DNA of 64,000 bases from Tumebacillus permanentifrigoris (GTDB lineage Bacteria > Bacillota > Bacilli > Tumebacillales > Tumebacillaceae): contig NZ_QGGL01000007.1 of assembly GCF_003148565.1 (NCBI RefSeq), forward strand, positions 62,001-126,000. The letters are read 5' to 3'. Positions 26,297 through 34,553 of the stretch are shown here, piece by piece (positions within the stretch are counted from its first letter, which is position 1; every line of letters starts with the position of its first letter). A model generated the notes under the pieces. The model was not told the origin of the DNA. It worked only from the letters and a program-made list of their open reading frames with translations, and made no database searches. The position numbers and the translations under genes are program-made.

Positions 26297-28212
26297 TGCA
26301 CTCGCTCTCCCATCTGCTCCAGCATGAGTTTCGCTTGCCGGATGTTGTATTCCTTGTCCTCGCGCCGCAACAAGTTCCACACCGGTTGCACCCAGCGGCG
26401 GTCCTCAAGTTTCGCCAACGCCTTCAACGCATACTGCCGCACCTGCGGGTTGCTGTCCTCCAACATCCGCACGAGGTAGGGCACCGACTCCACCAGCCCG
26501 ATCTTGCCAATCGCCGAACACGCCATCCGACGCGTCGTCACCGATGGCGAGTTCAGCATCTCATACAGGCGCGGCAACTCGTCGGCATTGCCTTGCTGGC
26601 CTACGCGGTACGCTTCCTCCCCAGCGGTCATCGCCAACCGCAAGGGTTCGCCGACACGCGGGTCGAGCTTGTCCTCTGGAAACAGATCCCCGAGCACGCG
26701 CTGCCAATTCAACATCCCGAGCGCGACATCGACCAATGTCGGATTTTTCGCCAACTCCGGGTTGCAGATGTCACAGCACACAGCAGGGCGCTCCGTCAGC
26801 GCTTGTCCGAAGTACGCCAACACGCCTTCCCGCCGGCACAGCGGCGAGTGCAACAGATCGACGACGCGGTTCAACTTGCCAAACCGCCGCAGTTTCAAGC
26901 GCTCGATCGCCTGCAACACATCACTGCGCCGCGTGCGCATCCGTTCCACATCCAAGCGCAGCACCACCTGATCCCCCGTGAAGTCCAAGACTTCCATCAC
27001 CCCGAGGTTTTCCCACTGGTGAATCAGCAGCGACAGCCGGTCATCGTCCAGCCCCGGCCACCGTGTCATCTCGCGCCACGACCCCCGGTAGACCCCGCCC
27101 TCGCTCATCTGCAACCGCATCAGTTCAAACGCGGTGTCATACTCCCGCTCCGTCGGAAACTCCCGCTTCAAAAAGTAATGGTGAATCGCCCGGTCCTGCT
27201 CGTTGTAGATCGTGATGCAAACGGACGGTTGTCCATCCCGCCCCGCACGCCCCGCCTCTTGGTAGTAACCTTCAACGCTGGCAGGGACATGCAGGTGCAC
27301 GACGAACCGGATGTCCGGCTTGTCGATGCCCATGCCAAATGCGTTGGTCGCCACCACGATCCGCACCCGGTCGGACATGAAGGCATCCTGCACCTCCCGC
27401 CGCTCCTCCGGGCGCAACCCGGCATGGTAAAAGGCAACCGGTTCGTTGGGCAAGGCGATGCGCAGATACCGTGCCACTTCCTCACACTCGTTGCGCGAAG
27501 GGGCGTAGATGATCCCCGACCCCTCCTGCCGCTGCAAAAAGGAAAACGCCGCCCGGTACTTCTGCTCCTTGGTCTCCTCCCGGCGGAACACCAACGCCAA
27601 GTTCGGGCGGTCGAACCCCGTGACGAACTTCCGACAGTTGAGAATCCGCAGTTGGATCAGGATGTCCTCCTGCACCTCAGGAGTCGCCGTCGCCGTCAGG
27701 GCGAGGACAGGGACCTCCCCGATCTTCTCCCGCACAGCGCCGATCTGGAGATAGTCGGTGCGGAAGTCGTGCCCCCACTCCGAGATACAGTGCGCCTCGT
27801 CCACGACGAGCATCGAGACGGGAACCTCTTGTAACAGTTGCAAAAACTCCTGACTCCGCAAGCGTTCAGGCGCGATGTAGACCAATTTAAAAGCGCCGTG
27901 GCGGATGCCCGCGAGGCGGTTTTTTAACTCCTGCGAGGAGAGCAACGAGTTCAGATAGGTCGCCTCGTCGATACCGCGACGATGCAATTGTTCGACTTGG
28001 TCGTGCATCAAGGCGACCAATGGCGAGATGATCAAGGTGATGCCGGGCAGGAGGAGTCCCGGAAGCTGGTAACACAGCGACTTGCCCGCCCCGGTGGTCA
28101 TGATCCCCAGCACATGCTCGCCGTCGAGCAGTGTGCGGATGACCTGCTCCTGCCCGCCGCGAAACTGTTCAAATCCAAAATACCGCCGCAGCGGCTCCTG
28201 CAAATCAAGCAT
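26293..28212 (-). CDS. recQ: RecQ-type DNA helicase with C-terminal HEAT repeats
   Basis: A 639-residue superfamily 2 helicase. Walker A is MTTGAGKS (residues 38-45), the DEAH box VDEAHCISEWGHDFR near 137, and motif VI EAGRAGRDGQPS near 320. The zinc-binding segment ends in VCCDICNPE. The usual winged-helix and HRDC parts are short or absent; instead the last ~110 residues look like HEAT repeats (SVTTRRMACSAIGKIG, NPQVRQYALKALAKL). This tail is unusual for RecQ and may mediate protein contacts. It overlaps the upstream unknown gene by 8 bases and the MazG-like gene by 4, so the three form one tight unit. Confidence 0.94.
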   Translation of the reverse strand: MLDLQEPLRRYFGFEQFRGGQEQVIRTLLDGEHVLGIMTTGAGKSLCYQLPGLLLPGITLIISPLVALMHDQVEQLHRRGIDEATYLNSLLSSQELKNRLAGIRHGAFKLVYIAPERLRSQEFLQLLQEVPVSMLVVDEAHCISEWGHDFRTDYLQIGAVREKIGEVPVLALTATATPEVQEDILIQLRILNCRKFVTGFDRPNLALVFRREETKEQKYRAAFSFLQRQEGSGIIYAPSRNECEEVARYLRIALPNEPVAFYHAGLRPEERREVQDAFMSDRVRIVVATNAFGMGIDKPDIRFVVHLHVPASVEGYYQEAGRAGRDGQPSVCITIYNEQDRAIHHYFLKREFPTEREYDTAFELMRLQMSEGGVYRGSWREMTRWPGLDDDRLSLLIHQWENLGVMEVLDFTGDQVVLRLDVERMRTRRSDVLQAIERLKLRRFGKLNRVVDLLHSPLCRREGVLAYFGQALTERPAVCCDICNPELAKNPTLVDVALGMLNWQRVLGDLFPEDKLDPRVGEPLRLAMTAGEEAYRVGQQGNADELPRLYEMLNSPSVTTRRMACSAIGKIGLVESVPYLVRMLEDSNPQVRQYALKALAKLEDRRWVQPVWNLLRREDKEYNIRQAKLMLEQMGERVQ

Positions 28213-28909
28213 CCTCTGTCTCCTCCTCGCGCTCGATCAACTCCAGCTTCATCCGCTCCTGTACCAGCGCAACGGCGACCCTGTCTTCCTCCCGATACTC
28301 AGACTCCATGCCCCACTTGTGAAACCACTGCCGAATCCGCAACTCGACGGCCGGTTTGACATAGCGTCGCAGATCGAAGTCCGGGTTGGTGCTGGCCTCG
28401 ACGAGCAAACGTTCCAACGTCTCAGGAACGGGCGCCGCCTCAGGTTCCGCCTGCTGCTCCAGTGCCTGTGCATGCAAAAACGCCAACAAGGGCGTCCGCT
28501 CACTGAGCACGGCGCGAATCTGCAGATATCCCGCCTGCTCCCACGCCAGTACCTGCGCGTCCGCCACGCCAAGACTTGCGGCCAGTCGCGCTGGGGCATA
28601 CCCAAGCGACTGGGCGGCGGGCAGTCCACACAGCACCGCCATCGCACAGGGCGGTTCGATCTGACCGAGCACCACGCCTAACTCCTCGCGCACACCGCGC
28701 GCATAACGGAGAACTTCCTCGCGCCGAACGTGCGCGTTGGACCAGATCTCGTGTCCAGCGAACTGCTCCAGCCAGTTCCCGACGAGGTCAAAGCGCGGGC
28801 CCTGTAGCTGACTGTGAAATCTCCGCTCCTCCAGCGTCCGCCACTCCCGCTCGATCGCTTCGCTCAAAAACTGCACCACGCCTTGTACCGCATACGCAAA
28901 TCGATCCAT
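28205..28909 (-). CDS. Uncharacterised protein encoded immediately upstream of recQ
   Basis: A 234-residue, largely helical, acidic protein starting MDRFAYAVQGVVQFL after a good GAGGTGAT site. No family recognised. Residues ~95-130 (MAVLCGLPAAQSLGYAPARLAASLGVADAQVLAWEQAGYL) could be a helix-turn-helix, followed by an Ala/Glu/Pro-rich linker and a basic-acidic C-terminal helix region. It overlaps recQ by 8 bases, which argues for a helicase-related role, such as a loader or partner. In B. subtilis a different protein (YpbB) precedes recQ, so the position is comparable but the homology unclear. Confidence 0.8.
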   Translation of the reverse strand: MDRFAYAVQGVVQFLSEAIEREWRTLEERRFHSQLQGPRFDLVGNWLEQFAGHEIWSNAHVRREEVLRYARGVREELGVVLGQIEPPCAMAVLCGLPAAQSLGYAPARLAASLGVADAQVLAWEQAGYLQIRAVLSERTPLLAFLHAQALEQQAEPEAAPVPETLERLLVEASTNPDFDLRRYVKPAVELRIRQWFHKWGMESEYREEDRVAVALVQERMKLELIEREEETEDA

Positions 28910-28948
28910 CCGTTCATCACCTCATGACAAAAAGATACCTCAATTGAG

Positions 28949-28996
28949 CAAAAAAAGCGACCCGTCCTTGCACACGCAAGACGGGTCGCTTTTTTC
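28949..28996. terminator. Bidirectional terminator
   Basis: Long stem AAAGCGACCCGTCTTGC/GCAAGGACGGGTCGCTTT with T-run on the minus strand; ends the exonuclease gene. Confidence 0.9.
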
Positions 28997-28999
28997 TCC

Positions 29000-29893
29000 T
29001 CAGGCGGTGGGGGTCATGACTTTGGTCAATTGGGTCCAAACGCGGTTCAAATCCAGTTCCGCCAGCTTGTCCCGTGCAGACTCCATCCGAATCGAGAGCC
29101 GGCAATCGTCGACAGCCTGCGGAATCGGGACGTCGAGGACGATCGTCGCCAGCACTTTGCTCAGGCGGGCGAGTTCTTGGTGCTCCTCGATCTTGTCCTT
29201 CATCTTGCCTTTTAGCTCATGGCGGTTGGCGATCAGGTTTTCCACGGTGCCGTATTCGCCGAGGAGCTTTTTCGCGGTCTTCTCCCCGATGCCAGGCACG
29301 CCGGGAATGTTGTCGCTGGTGTCGCCCATCAACCCCTTCAAGTCGATGATCTGCGACGCGGTCAGGCCCCACTCTTCGAACAGCGAAGCCGGGGTGTAGT
29401 AGTTCATCTCCGTGATGCCCTTTTTCATGATCGCGACGGTGACTTTGTCCCGCACAAGCTGCAAGGCATCGCGGTCGCCGGTCAGCACGAGCACATCGTG
29501 ACCTTCGTCTGCCGCCTTGATCGCGAGCGTGCCGATGATGTCGTCCGCCTCATAGCGCTCGTCGAGATGCTGCGGTACGCCGAGCGAATCGAGAACGTCC
29601 TTCATCGTGTCAAACTGCGGGTGTAGCATGTCCGGCAATTCGCCACGCGTGCCTTTGTACTGCGGGTACAATTCGCGGCGGAAGGTATCGCGGGAAACGT
29701 CCCACGCGACAAAGAGATGCGTCGGTTGCATCTGCTCCACCGCTTTGAGCAACATGCTCATGAAACCAAAGACTCCGTTCGTATAGACACCGCTCTTCGA
29801 CTGCATCACACGTCCGCCATACGCGCTGGCAAAGTAGGCGCGCACGAGCAGGGAACTGCCGTCGACGATCAGGAAATTGCTATTTTTCAACAA
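29000..29893 (-). CDS. 5'-3' exonuclease (YpcP-like, PolI-type FEN domain)
   Basis: A 297-residue protein corresponding to the 5' nuclease domain of DNA polymerase I. Metal-binding acidic motifs are FLIVDGSSLLVRAYF at the start, LDERYEADDIIGTLA, VLTGDRDALQLV and GLMGDTSDNIPGVPGIGEKTA, the last including the helix-hairpin-helix. Such enzymes trim RNA primers and flaps. The best start is TTG at 29893, with GGAGG 8 bases upstream. The ATG at 29929 lies inside a perfect -10 box and has no ribosome site, and length 297 matches YpcP. Confidence 0.93.
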   Translation of the reverse strand: MLKNSNFLIVDGSSLLVRAYFASAYGGRVMQSKSGVYTNGVFGFMSMLLKAVEQMQPTHLFVAWDVSRDTFRRELYPQYKGTRGELPDMLHPQFDTMKDVLDSLGVPQHLDERYEADDIIGTLAIKAADEGHDVLVLTGDRDALQLVRDKVTVAIMKKGITEMNYYTPASLFEEWGLTASQIIDLKGLMGDTSDNIPGVPGIGEKTAKKLLGEYGTVENLIANRHELKGKMKDKIEEHQELARLSKVLATIVLDVPIPQAVDDCRLSIRMESARDKLAELDLNRVWTQLTKVMTPTA

Positions 29894-29927
29894 GGTTGTG
29901 TCCTCCGTCTCTGTACTCTCTAGACTC

Positions 29928-29936
29928 ATTATAACA
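29928..29936 (-). promoter_or_regulatory. Extended -10 promoter of the exonuclease gene
   Basis: TGT followed by a perfect TATAAT on the minus strand (TGNTATAAT form). No good -35 was seen. It fixes transcription near 29921 and so supports the downstream TTG start. Confidence 0.55.
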
Positions 29937-29962
29937 CAGGCGCATCCCCACGACGTGCCGTG

Positions 29963-29992
29963 GAAAAAACCCCCTTCCGCGAGAAGGGGGTT
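29963..29992 (-). terminator. Terminator of the nitroreductase/enoyl-CoA hydratase pair
   Basis: AACCCCCTT/AAGGGGGTT stem followed by six T on the minus strand, directly after the stop at 29998. Confidence 0.85.
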
Positions 29993-29997
29993 GCTCG

Positions 29998-30831
29998 TCA
30001 CTTGCCGTGGTACACGCCAGGGCGTTTTTCCAACAGCGCTCGCACCGCTTCGAGATGGTCCTCCGTCTCGGTGACGATCGCCATGTGCGAGGACACGAGG
30101 TCGAGGGCTGTTCTCAGGTCGGTGCGTTGACTTTGGTAGGCGGCGCGCTTGATCATCCGGACCGCGACCGGCGGTTGGGAGGCGATCTTGCGCGCCAACG
30201 CATAGGTCTCTTCCATCAAGCGATCCGCCTGCACGACGCGGTTGACGAGGCCGATCCGCTGTGCTTCCTGTGCGTCGATCATGTCGCCGGTCAACAGCAG
30301 TTCCAACGCCTTCGCCATCCCGACCAGCTTCGGCAGGTAGTACGCGCCCCCGTCGCCCGGCACGATGCCCAACTTCACATAGCCTTCGGAAAAGCGGGCC
30401 GTGTCGCTGGCGACCCGCAGATCACACATCAGCGACATATCACAACCTGCGCCGATCGCATCGCCATTGACCGCCGCGATCACGGGCTTGTCCACCTGTT
30501 CCAACGTCAGCGGAACGCGCTGGATCAGCTTCCACAACGAGTTTTTGCGGGCGAGGCCTGTCGAGTGGGTGTCGATCTCCTCATCACCTTGGGCGAGAAA
30601 GCCTTTGCCTTCACGCATCGCCCGCACATCTCCACCGGAGCAGAACGCACGCCCGGCTCCGGTCAGGACGACGACGCGGATGTCCTCGCGGTCGCGACAG
30701 GCTTCTAGAGCTGCCACCCACGCCTCGATCATCGGCACGCTAAATGCATTCAGCGCATCAGGACGGTTCAGCGTGATCGTGGCGATGTGGTCTTGCACCT
30801 CAAACAGCAGATGGTTGTCGGTGTGACTCAT
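29998..30831 (-). CDS. Enoyl-CoA hydratase/isomerase family protein
   Basis: A 277-residue crotonase-fold protein. The N-terminal signature ITLNRPDALNAFSVPM, the oxyanion loop GAGRAFCSGGDVRAM and the second loop AAVNGDAIGAGCDMSLMCDLRVAS are clear; the acidic catalytic residue region (GIVPGDGGAYYLPKLVG) keeps one Asp. It could be a hydratase, isomerase or related CoA enzyme, so the substrate is open. The ATG overlaps the stop of the nitroreductase gene (ATGA), indicating coupled expression. Confidence 0.9.
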   Translation of the reverse strand: MSHTDNHLLFEVQDHIATITLNRPDALNAFSVPMIEAWVAALEACRDREDIRVVVLTGAGRAFCSGGDVRAMREGKGFLAQGDEEIDTHSTGLARKNSLWKLIQRVPLTLEQVDKPVIAAVNGDAIGAGCDMSLMCDLRVASDTARFSEGYVKLGIVPGDGGAYYLPKLVGMAKALELLLTGDMIDAQEAQRIGLVNRVVQADRLMEETYALARKIASQPPVAVRMIKRAAYQSQRTDLRTALDLVSSHMAIVTETEDHLEAVRALLEKRPGVYHGK

Positions 30832-31745
30832 TTCACTACCCCCAGTCCATTCAAAGCGTCGAGGTCATCCTGCAACGCTTGCGGGATGTAAAACGACGCG
30901 ATCGGGTTGCCGAATTCCGGTTCCGGCATCCAGCGTCCCTCCATGCCAAGCGCACGGGTTGCCACGCGGAAGTGTACCATCGCGATGCCGCAACAGAGGC
31001 GGGAGGAATTGGGCGCGCCGGGGAACAGCGGTGCTTTTTCCTTGTACTCCTCCGTGGCGGACAGCGAGATGCGCCCGTCCTTGTGGTGCATGATGTGCCA
31101 CGGTTGTTTGTTGAACGACGACGGCGCAACCTGCACCGCTTCCAGCGCACGGAAAAACCAGCGCGGTGGCGCGATGTCTTCGAGGTAGTGAATGTCCTCA
31201 AGACCCTTGCGCTTGCCACGGTTGGTGCTGCCGAATTTGAACAGCCCTTCATAGAGCGAGGTCATGCTGCCTTGCTTGGCGGTGCCGAGCGCGGCGACGG
31301 CGAGGACGCGCTCGTTTTTGCCCAAACCAATGAGCCGGGCGGCCTCCTCCGGTCGGAAAAAGCCGCCGACCCAGCAGGATTCCAGACCGATGGCGGTGGC
31401 GTACAACACGCACTGTTCCCCCATGTAGCCTGTGGCTTCGTAGAAACAGGGCTCCTCCAAATCGGCGATGAACGCGATGAGGGCAGGGGCATTCGTGACT
31501 TTGCCATAGGAGCCGAGGAAGCCTTTGAAGATGGAATTGGTCTGGTCGGTGCCTTCGATCAGCACGGCACGGGTATGCGTACCGGGATAGGGCTCCCATC
31601 CGTTGGTCAGAAAGTCTAGCAGTTTGGTGCGAATCTCAGGGGCGAGCGCGTCGCCTGTATAGGAACGGGTGCTGTGGCGGAGTTCGACCGCCTCAAACAG
31701 CGGAATCGCTTGTTCACGGGTCATCGTCAGGTTCGGGTCAGGCAT
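30828..31745 (-). CDS. Nitroreductase family protein (TM1586-type, double domain)
   Basis: A 305-residue flavoprotein of the putative TM-nitroreductase type: EAVELRHSTRSYTGDALAPEI at the start binds FMN phosphate, and a second half-domain carries RALEAVQVAPSSFNKQPWHIM, again an FMN-binding R..APSSxNxQPW motif. Having both halves in one chain matches the TM1586 subfamily, which forms a monomeric pseudo-dimer. Physiological substrate unknown. AGAGGAG is 10 bases before the ATG. It is followed by, and overlaps, the enoyl-CoA hydratase gene, suggesting joint work in a CoA-linked or detoxifying pathway. Confidence 0.9.
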   Translation of the reverse strand: MPDPNLTMTREQAIPLFEAVELRHSTRSYTGDALAPEIRTKLLDFLTNGWEPYPGTHTRAVLIEGTDQTNSIFKGFLGSYGKVTNAPALIAFIADLEEPCFYEATGYMGEQCVLYATAIGLESCWVGGFFRPEEAARLIGLGKNERVLAVAALGTAKQGSMTSLYEGLFKFGSTNRGKRKGLEDIHYLEDIAPPRWFFRALEAVQVAPSSFNKQPWHIMHHKDGRISLSATEEYKEKAPLFPGAPNSSRLCCGIAMVHFRVATRALGMEGRWMPEPEFGNPIASFYIPQALQDDLDALNGLGVVK

Positions 31746-31761
31746 GAGATGTGACTCCTCT

Positions 31762-31790
31762 CATTATCGGTACTCCCATTATCGGTACTC
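31762..31790. repeat. Tandem 14-base direct repeat in the nitroreductase leader
   Basis: CATTATCGGTACTC occurs at 31762-31775 and again at 31777-31790 (15-base period). On the minus strand each copy contains GATAAT, so the copies may be operator or duplicated -10 sequences. Confidence 0.7.
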
Positions 31791-31859
31791 TCACCTAGTT
31801 TACCGCAACGCAGTAAGCCTGTACACAGCACCGCCCAACATGATGATCGCCGCGATGCG

Positions 31860-31893
31860 CAAAAAACACCCCGACCAGAAACGGTGGGGTGTT
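31860..31893 (-). terminator. Terminator of the HD-GYP gene
   Basis: AACACCCC/GGGGTGTT stem followed by six T on the minus strand just after the stop. Confidence 0.8.
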
Positions 31894-31898
31894 CGGTG

Positions 31899-32966
31899 TT
31901 ACTCGTTCATCACTTTCTGGATGAACAGGGTCGTTTCCTTCGCGAGGTCTAACTCTTGGATCTCGTGCGATTCCCACTCGCCATCTTCCTTGGTGAAGAC
32001 GCGGACGATCGGGCGAGACGGGAGTCCTTTGTGCTGACCGACGATGATGCCGACCATGCCATTGTCCAGCTTGATCGAGATCCCGGTCGGGTACACCGCC
32101 ACCGAACGCAGGAACTGGACAACCACCTCGTGGTCAAACTTTTTCCCGGCGAGGCTCATCAGCAACTCGGTCGCTTCATGCGGCAACATCGGCTTGGTGT
32201 CCTCGTCGCCTGCAATCAGATTGTCGAACGCATTCGCCACCGCCACGATCTTGGCATACGGGTGAATTTCATCGCCCGACAAGCCGCGTGGAAATCCACT
32301 GCCGTCGATGTGCTCATGGTGCTGCAGACAGCAGTGCGCCGCGACGATCGAGATCTCATTTTTCTTGCGCAGGCGCTTGTAGCCACGCCACGTGTGCTTT
32401 TCATCTGAGGACAGTCCCGTGGGGAGGTCTCCCTCCTCCTCGCGTTTCATGTTCTCTGGCAGTTCGATTTTGCCGATGTCATGGAACATCGCACCCAGTG
32501 CGAGGTCACTCATCTGCGCCCGGTTCAATCCCATGTTCGACCCGATCACGATCGACAGAATCGTCACGTTGATCGCGTGGATGAACGCACGGTTGTCCTT
32601 CGTCCGGATGTCGGACAGCGAGACGAGCACTTTTTTGTTCTTCATGATCTCGTCAATGATCGAACCGGTCGCCTGAGAGATCGCTTTGGAGTTGAAGTCC
32701 TTGCCGCCTTGCATGTGTTGCACGGCCGTCGAGAAATTGCTCAACGCTTCTCGGCGCGTCGTCTCGGAGACGACTTCCTCGACCACGATGTCTTGGAAGC
32801 GCGCGTCTTCGATGTACAGCATTGTCACGCCGAGGCGTCGAAGCGTGCTCAACATCCCAACCGTCAATTGGACACCTGAATTGAGCAAAGGTCGTCCATC
32901 ATTTGTATAAATTGTTCGTGCCAGCACGTTTCCAGGCTGCACCGTGTCCACCGTTATATGACGCAT
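31899..32966 (-). CDS. HD-GYP domain phosphodiesterase (c-di-GMP type)
   Basis: A 355-residue soluble protein. The first ~115 residues form a small N-domain (DUF3391-like) opening VDTVQPGNVLARTIYTNDGRPLL. The HD-GYP domain follows with MFHDIGKIELP and HHEHIDGSGFPRGLSGDEI, i.e. HHExxDGxG, where the GYP triplet is represented by GSGFP. Such enzymes degrade cyclic di-GMP. A C-terminal ~70-residue extension (SIKLDNGMVGIIVGQHKGLPSRPIV) resembles the PilZ-unrelated tail seen in Bacilli HD-GYP proteins. Single gene with a good promoter and AAGGGG ribosome site. Confidence 0.92.
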   Translation of the reverse strand: MRHITVDTVQPGNVLARTIYTNDGRPLLNSGVQLTVGMLSTLRRLGVTMLYIEDARFQDIVVEEVVSETTRREALSNFSTAVQHMQGGKDFNSKAISQATGSIIDEIMKNKKVLVSLSDIRTKDNRAFIHAINVTILSIVIGSNMGLNRAQMSDLALGAMFHDIGKIELPENMKREEEGDLPTGLSSDEKHTWRGYKRLRKKNEISIVAAHCCLQHHEHIDGSGFPRGLSGDEIHPYAKIVAVANAFDNLIAGDEDTKPMLPHEATELLMSLAGKKFDHEVVVQFLRSVAVYPTGISIKLDNGMVGIIVGQHKGLPSRPIVRVFTKEDGEWESHEIQELDLAKETTLFIQKVMNE

Positions 32967-33023
32967 GGGCGAATCCCCTTTTTCCTACATTTCACGACAA
33001 TTTTCTTCTATCTCTAATTTACC

Positions 33024-33052
33024 ATATTACTGGCACATAAGAAAATGCTCAA
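33024..33052 (-). promoter_or_regulatory. SigA-type promoter of the HD-GYP gene
   Basis: TTGAGC (33047-33052) and TAATAT (33024-33029) on the minus strand with 17-base spacing, 58 bases before the ATG. Confidence 0.55.
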
Positions 33053-33094
33053 CTTTGGGCAGGGGACACGGTTGTTTTGTAAAGTAACGGCAGG

Positions 33095-33868
33095 TTAACG
33101 ACGTGCGACTTTGCCCGCACCCGCTTGGTCCAGTGGTTTGACGATAATGGCGTCGATGTTGACGTGCTTGGGACGGGTCGCCGCGTAGACGACACAGTCC
33201 GCAATGTCCTCAGCCGACAGCGGGGTCATGTTGGTATACACAGCGTCCGCCTTGTCTTTGTCCCCGAGTCGAACGACGGAGAACTCCGTCTCGACCATGC
33301 CCGGATCGACGGTGGTGATGCGAACCGGCTTGCCGAGCAGTTCCTGGCGCAGAGCATCCGTGATCGCACGCACGGCAAATTTCGAAGCGCAGTAGACCGC
33401 TCCGCCCGCATACGCTTCCCGTCCCGCGATCGAACCCAAGTTGATGACGTGTCCGTTGCCACCTTCGATCATGTGCGGCACCGCTTCCCGCGTCATCAGC
33501 AACAGACCGCGGACATTGGTGTCGAGCATCGCATCCCAGTTCGCTACATTCGACTCTTCAATGACCGGCATCACACCTTTGGCGAGACCGGCGTTGTTCA
33601 GGAGCACGTCGATGCGCCCAAAGTGATTTTTAACAGCGGTGACGAACGCGCTGACTTGTTGTTCCTCACGCACGTCGAGGCTCATGACGAACACCTCGCG
33701 TCCGGTCATGCCTTTGATTTCTGCCGCCAGCGTTTCCAATTTTTCGACTTGACGAGCGCCAAGTGCGACATTGAAGCCTGCCTCTGCCAGTTGCAACGCA
33801 CTCGCCCGACCGATGCCAGACGATGCGCCCGTGATGATGGCGACTTGGCCTTGTACTTTAAATGCCAT
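33095..33868 (-). CDS. Short-chain dehydrogenase/reductase (SDR, YdfG-like)
   Basis: A 257-residue classical SDR. It has the cofactor loop TGASSGIG (14-21), the NNAG motif near residue 91, the catalytic Ser in NLGSIAGREAY, and the YxxxK pair as YCASK near 158-162. The position after the second beta strand (GARQVEKLE) suggests NADP(H). Sequence is close to the serine/3-hydroxy acid dehydrogenase group, but the substrate is not certain. AGGGGAG lies 8 bases before the ATG. Monocistronic as far as seen. Confidence 0.92.
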   Translation of the reverse strand: MAFKVQGQVAIITGASSGIGRASALQLAEAGFNVALGARQVEKLETLAAEIKGMTGREVFVMSLDVREEQQVSAFVTAVKNHFGRIDVLLNNAGLAKGVMPVIEESNVANWDAMLDTNVRGLLLMTREAVPHMIEGGNGHVINLGSIAGREAYAGGAVYCASKFAVRAITDALRQELLGKPVRITTVDPGMVETEFSVVRLGDKDKADAVYTNMTPLSAEDIADCVVYAATRPKHVNIDAIIVKPLDQAGAGKVARR

Positions 33869-33914
33869 ATCGATCTCCCCTTGTTTGCTTGTTCACTCTG
33901 TCTATGTATGTAGT

Positions 33915-34472
33915 TTACTCCGCCTCATCCAAAAACTCCATCGTCGCCACCAAGTGCTGCAAAAGCGGTTCGACGTCGGTGATGTTGTCCTCGTCGATCT
34001 TGGAGCGAAAGCGCAGAGAGATTCGGTAGTGTCCGGGAATCGTCGGTTCCGCGACGTGGAGGCCGTTTTTCCCAGCACTCGCCGGGTCTGCCATCAACAC
34101 CGTCGAGAGCTCATGACGAGAGGAGGCGACTTCCCCCCAGACTTCTTGGAGGTGCCGTTCGTTCTCGACGGCTCGGGCGGCTTTTTCCGCCGGGAGTTGG
34201 AAGTGAATCTCCAGCTCACAGCCGGGCAGTTCATCTGCTGTTCGAACGCTGCGGAGTTCACCTGCGAAGTCGATCAGGCCGCTTTTGAGGATGAGGGTCG
34301 CGTAGACTTCACTGTCCGGCTTGCGGACTTGCATGCGGAATTGACGGGCCATCGCCGCGAGATCCACGAGGTCTTCTCGCCCGCTGACCAACAGGCGGCG
34401 GTCGTGGTCGAGGTCGTACAGCGCCCCTTCGAACACGACTTTGAGATTGTCAAAAATAGTCGGGTCAAACAA
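33915..34472 (-). CDS. Uncharacterised conserved-type protein, 185 aa
   Basis: A soluble, acidic protein beginning MFDPTIFDNLKVVFEGALYD. No family was recognised. Alternating beta-type stretches (VYATLILKSGLIDFAGEL, CELEIHFQLP, GHYRISLRFRSKI) suggest an alpha/beta fold. The best start is TTG at 34472, because GGAAGGAGG lies 8 bases upstream; the ATG at 34529 has no ribosome site and would overlap the divergent promoter region. It is divergent from the M2/M3 peptidase gene. Confidence 0.75.
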   Translation of the reverse strand: MFDPTIFDNLKVVFEGALYDLDHDRRLLVSGREDLVDLAAMARQFRMQVRKPDSEVYATLILKSGLIDFAGELRSVRTADELPGCELEIHFQLPAEKAARAVENERHLQEVWGEVASSRHELSTVLMADPASAGKNGLHVAEPTIPGHYRISLRFRSKIDEDNITDVEPLLQHLVATMEFLDEAE

Positions 34473-34553
34473 CTGCGGTTCCTCCTTCCTATCCGTGCGT
34501 GATACAATTAAGCATACACGTTTTTCCAATCACATGCGATGGAGGTACAGTAC

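Noticed and set aside
26296-27834. 512-codon plus-strand open frame opposite recQ
   Set aside because: Recognisable helicase motifs are on the minus strand; the plus frame is compositionally biased and has no ribosome site.
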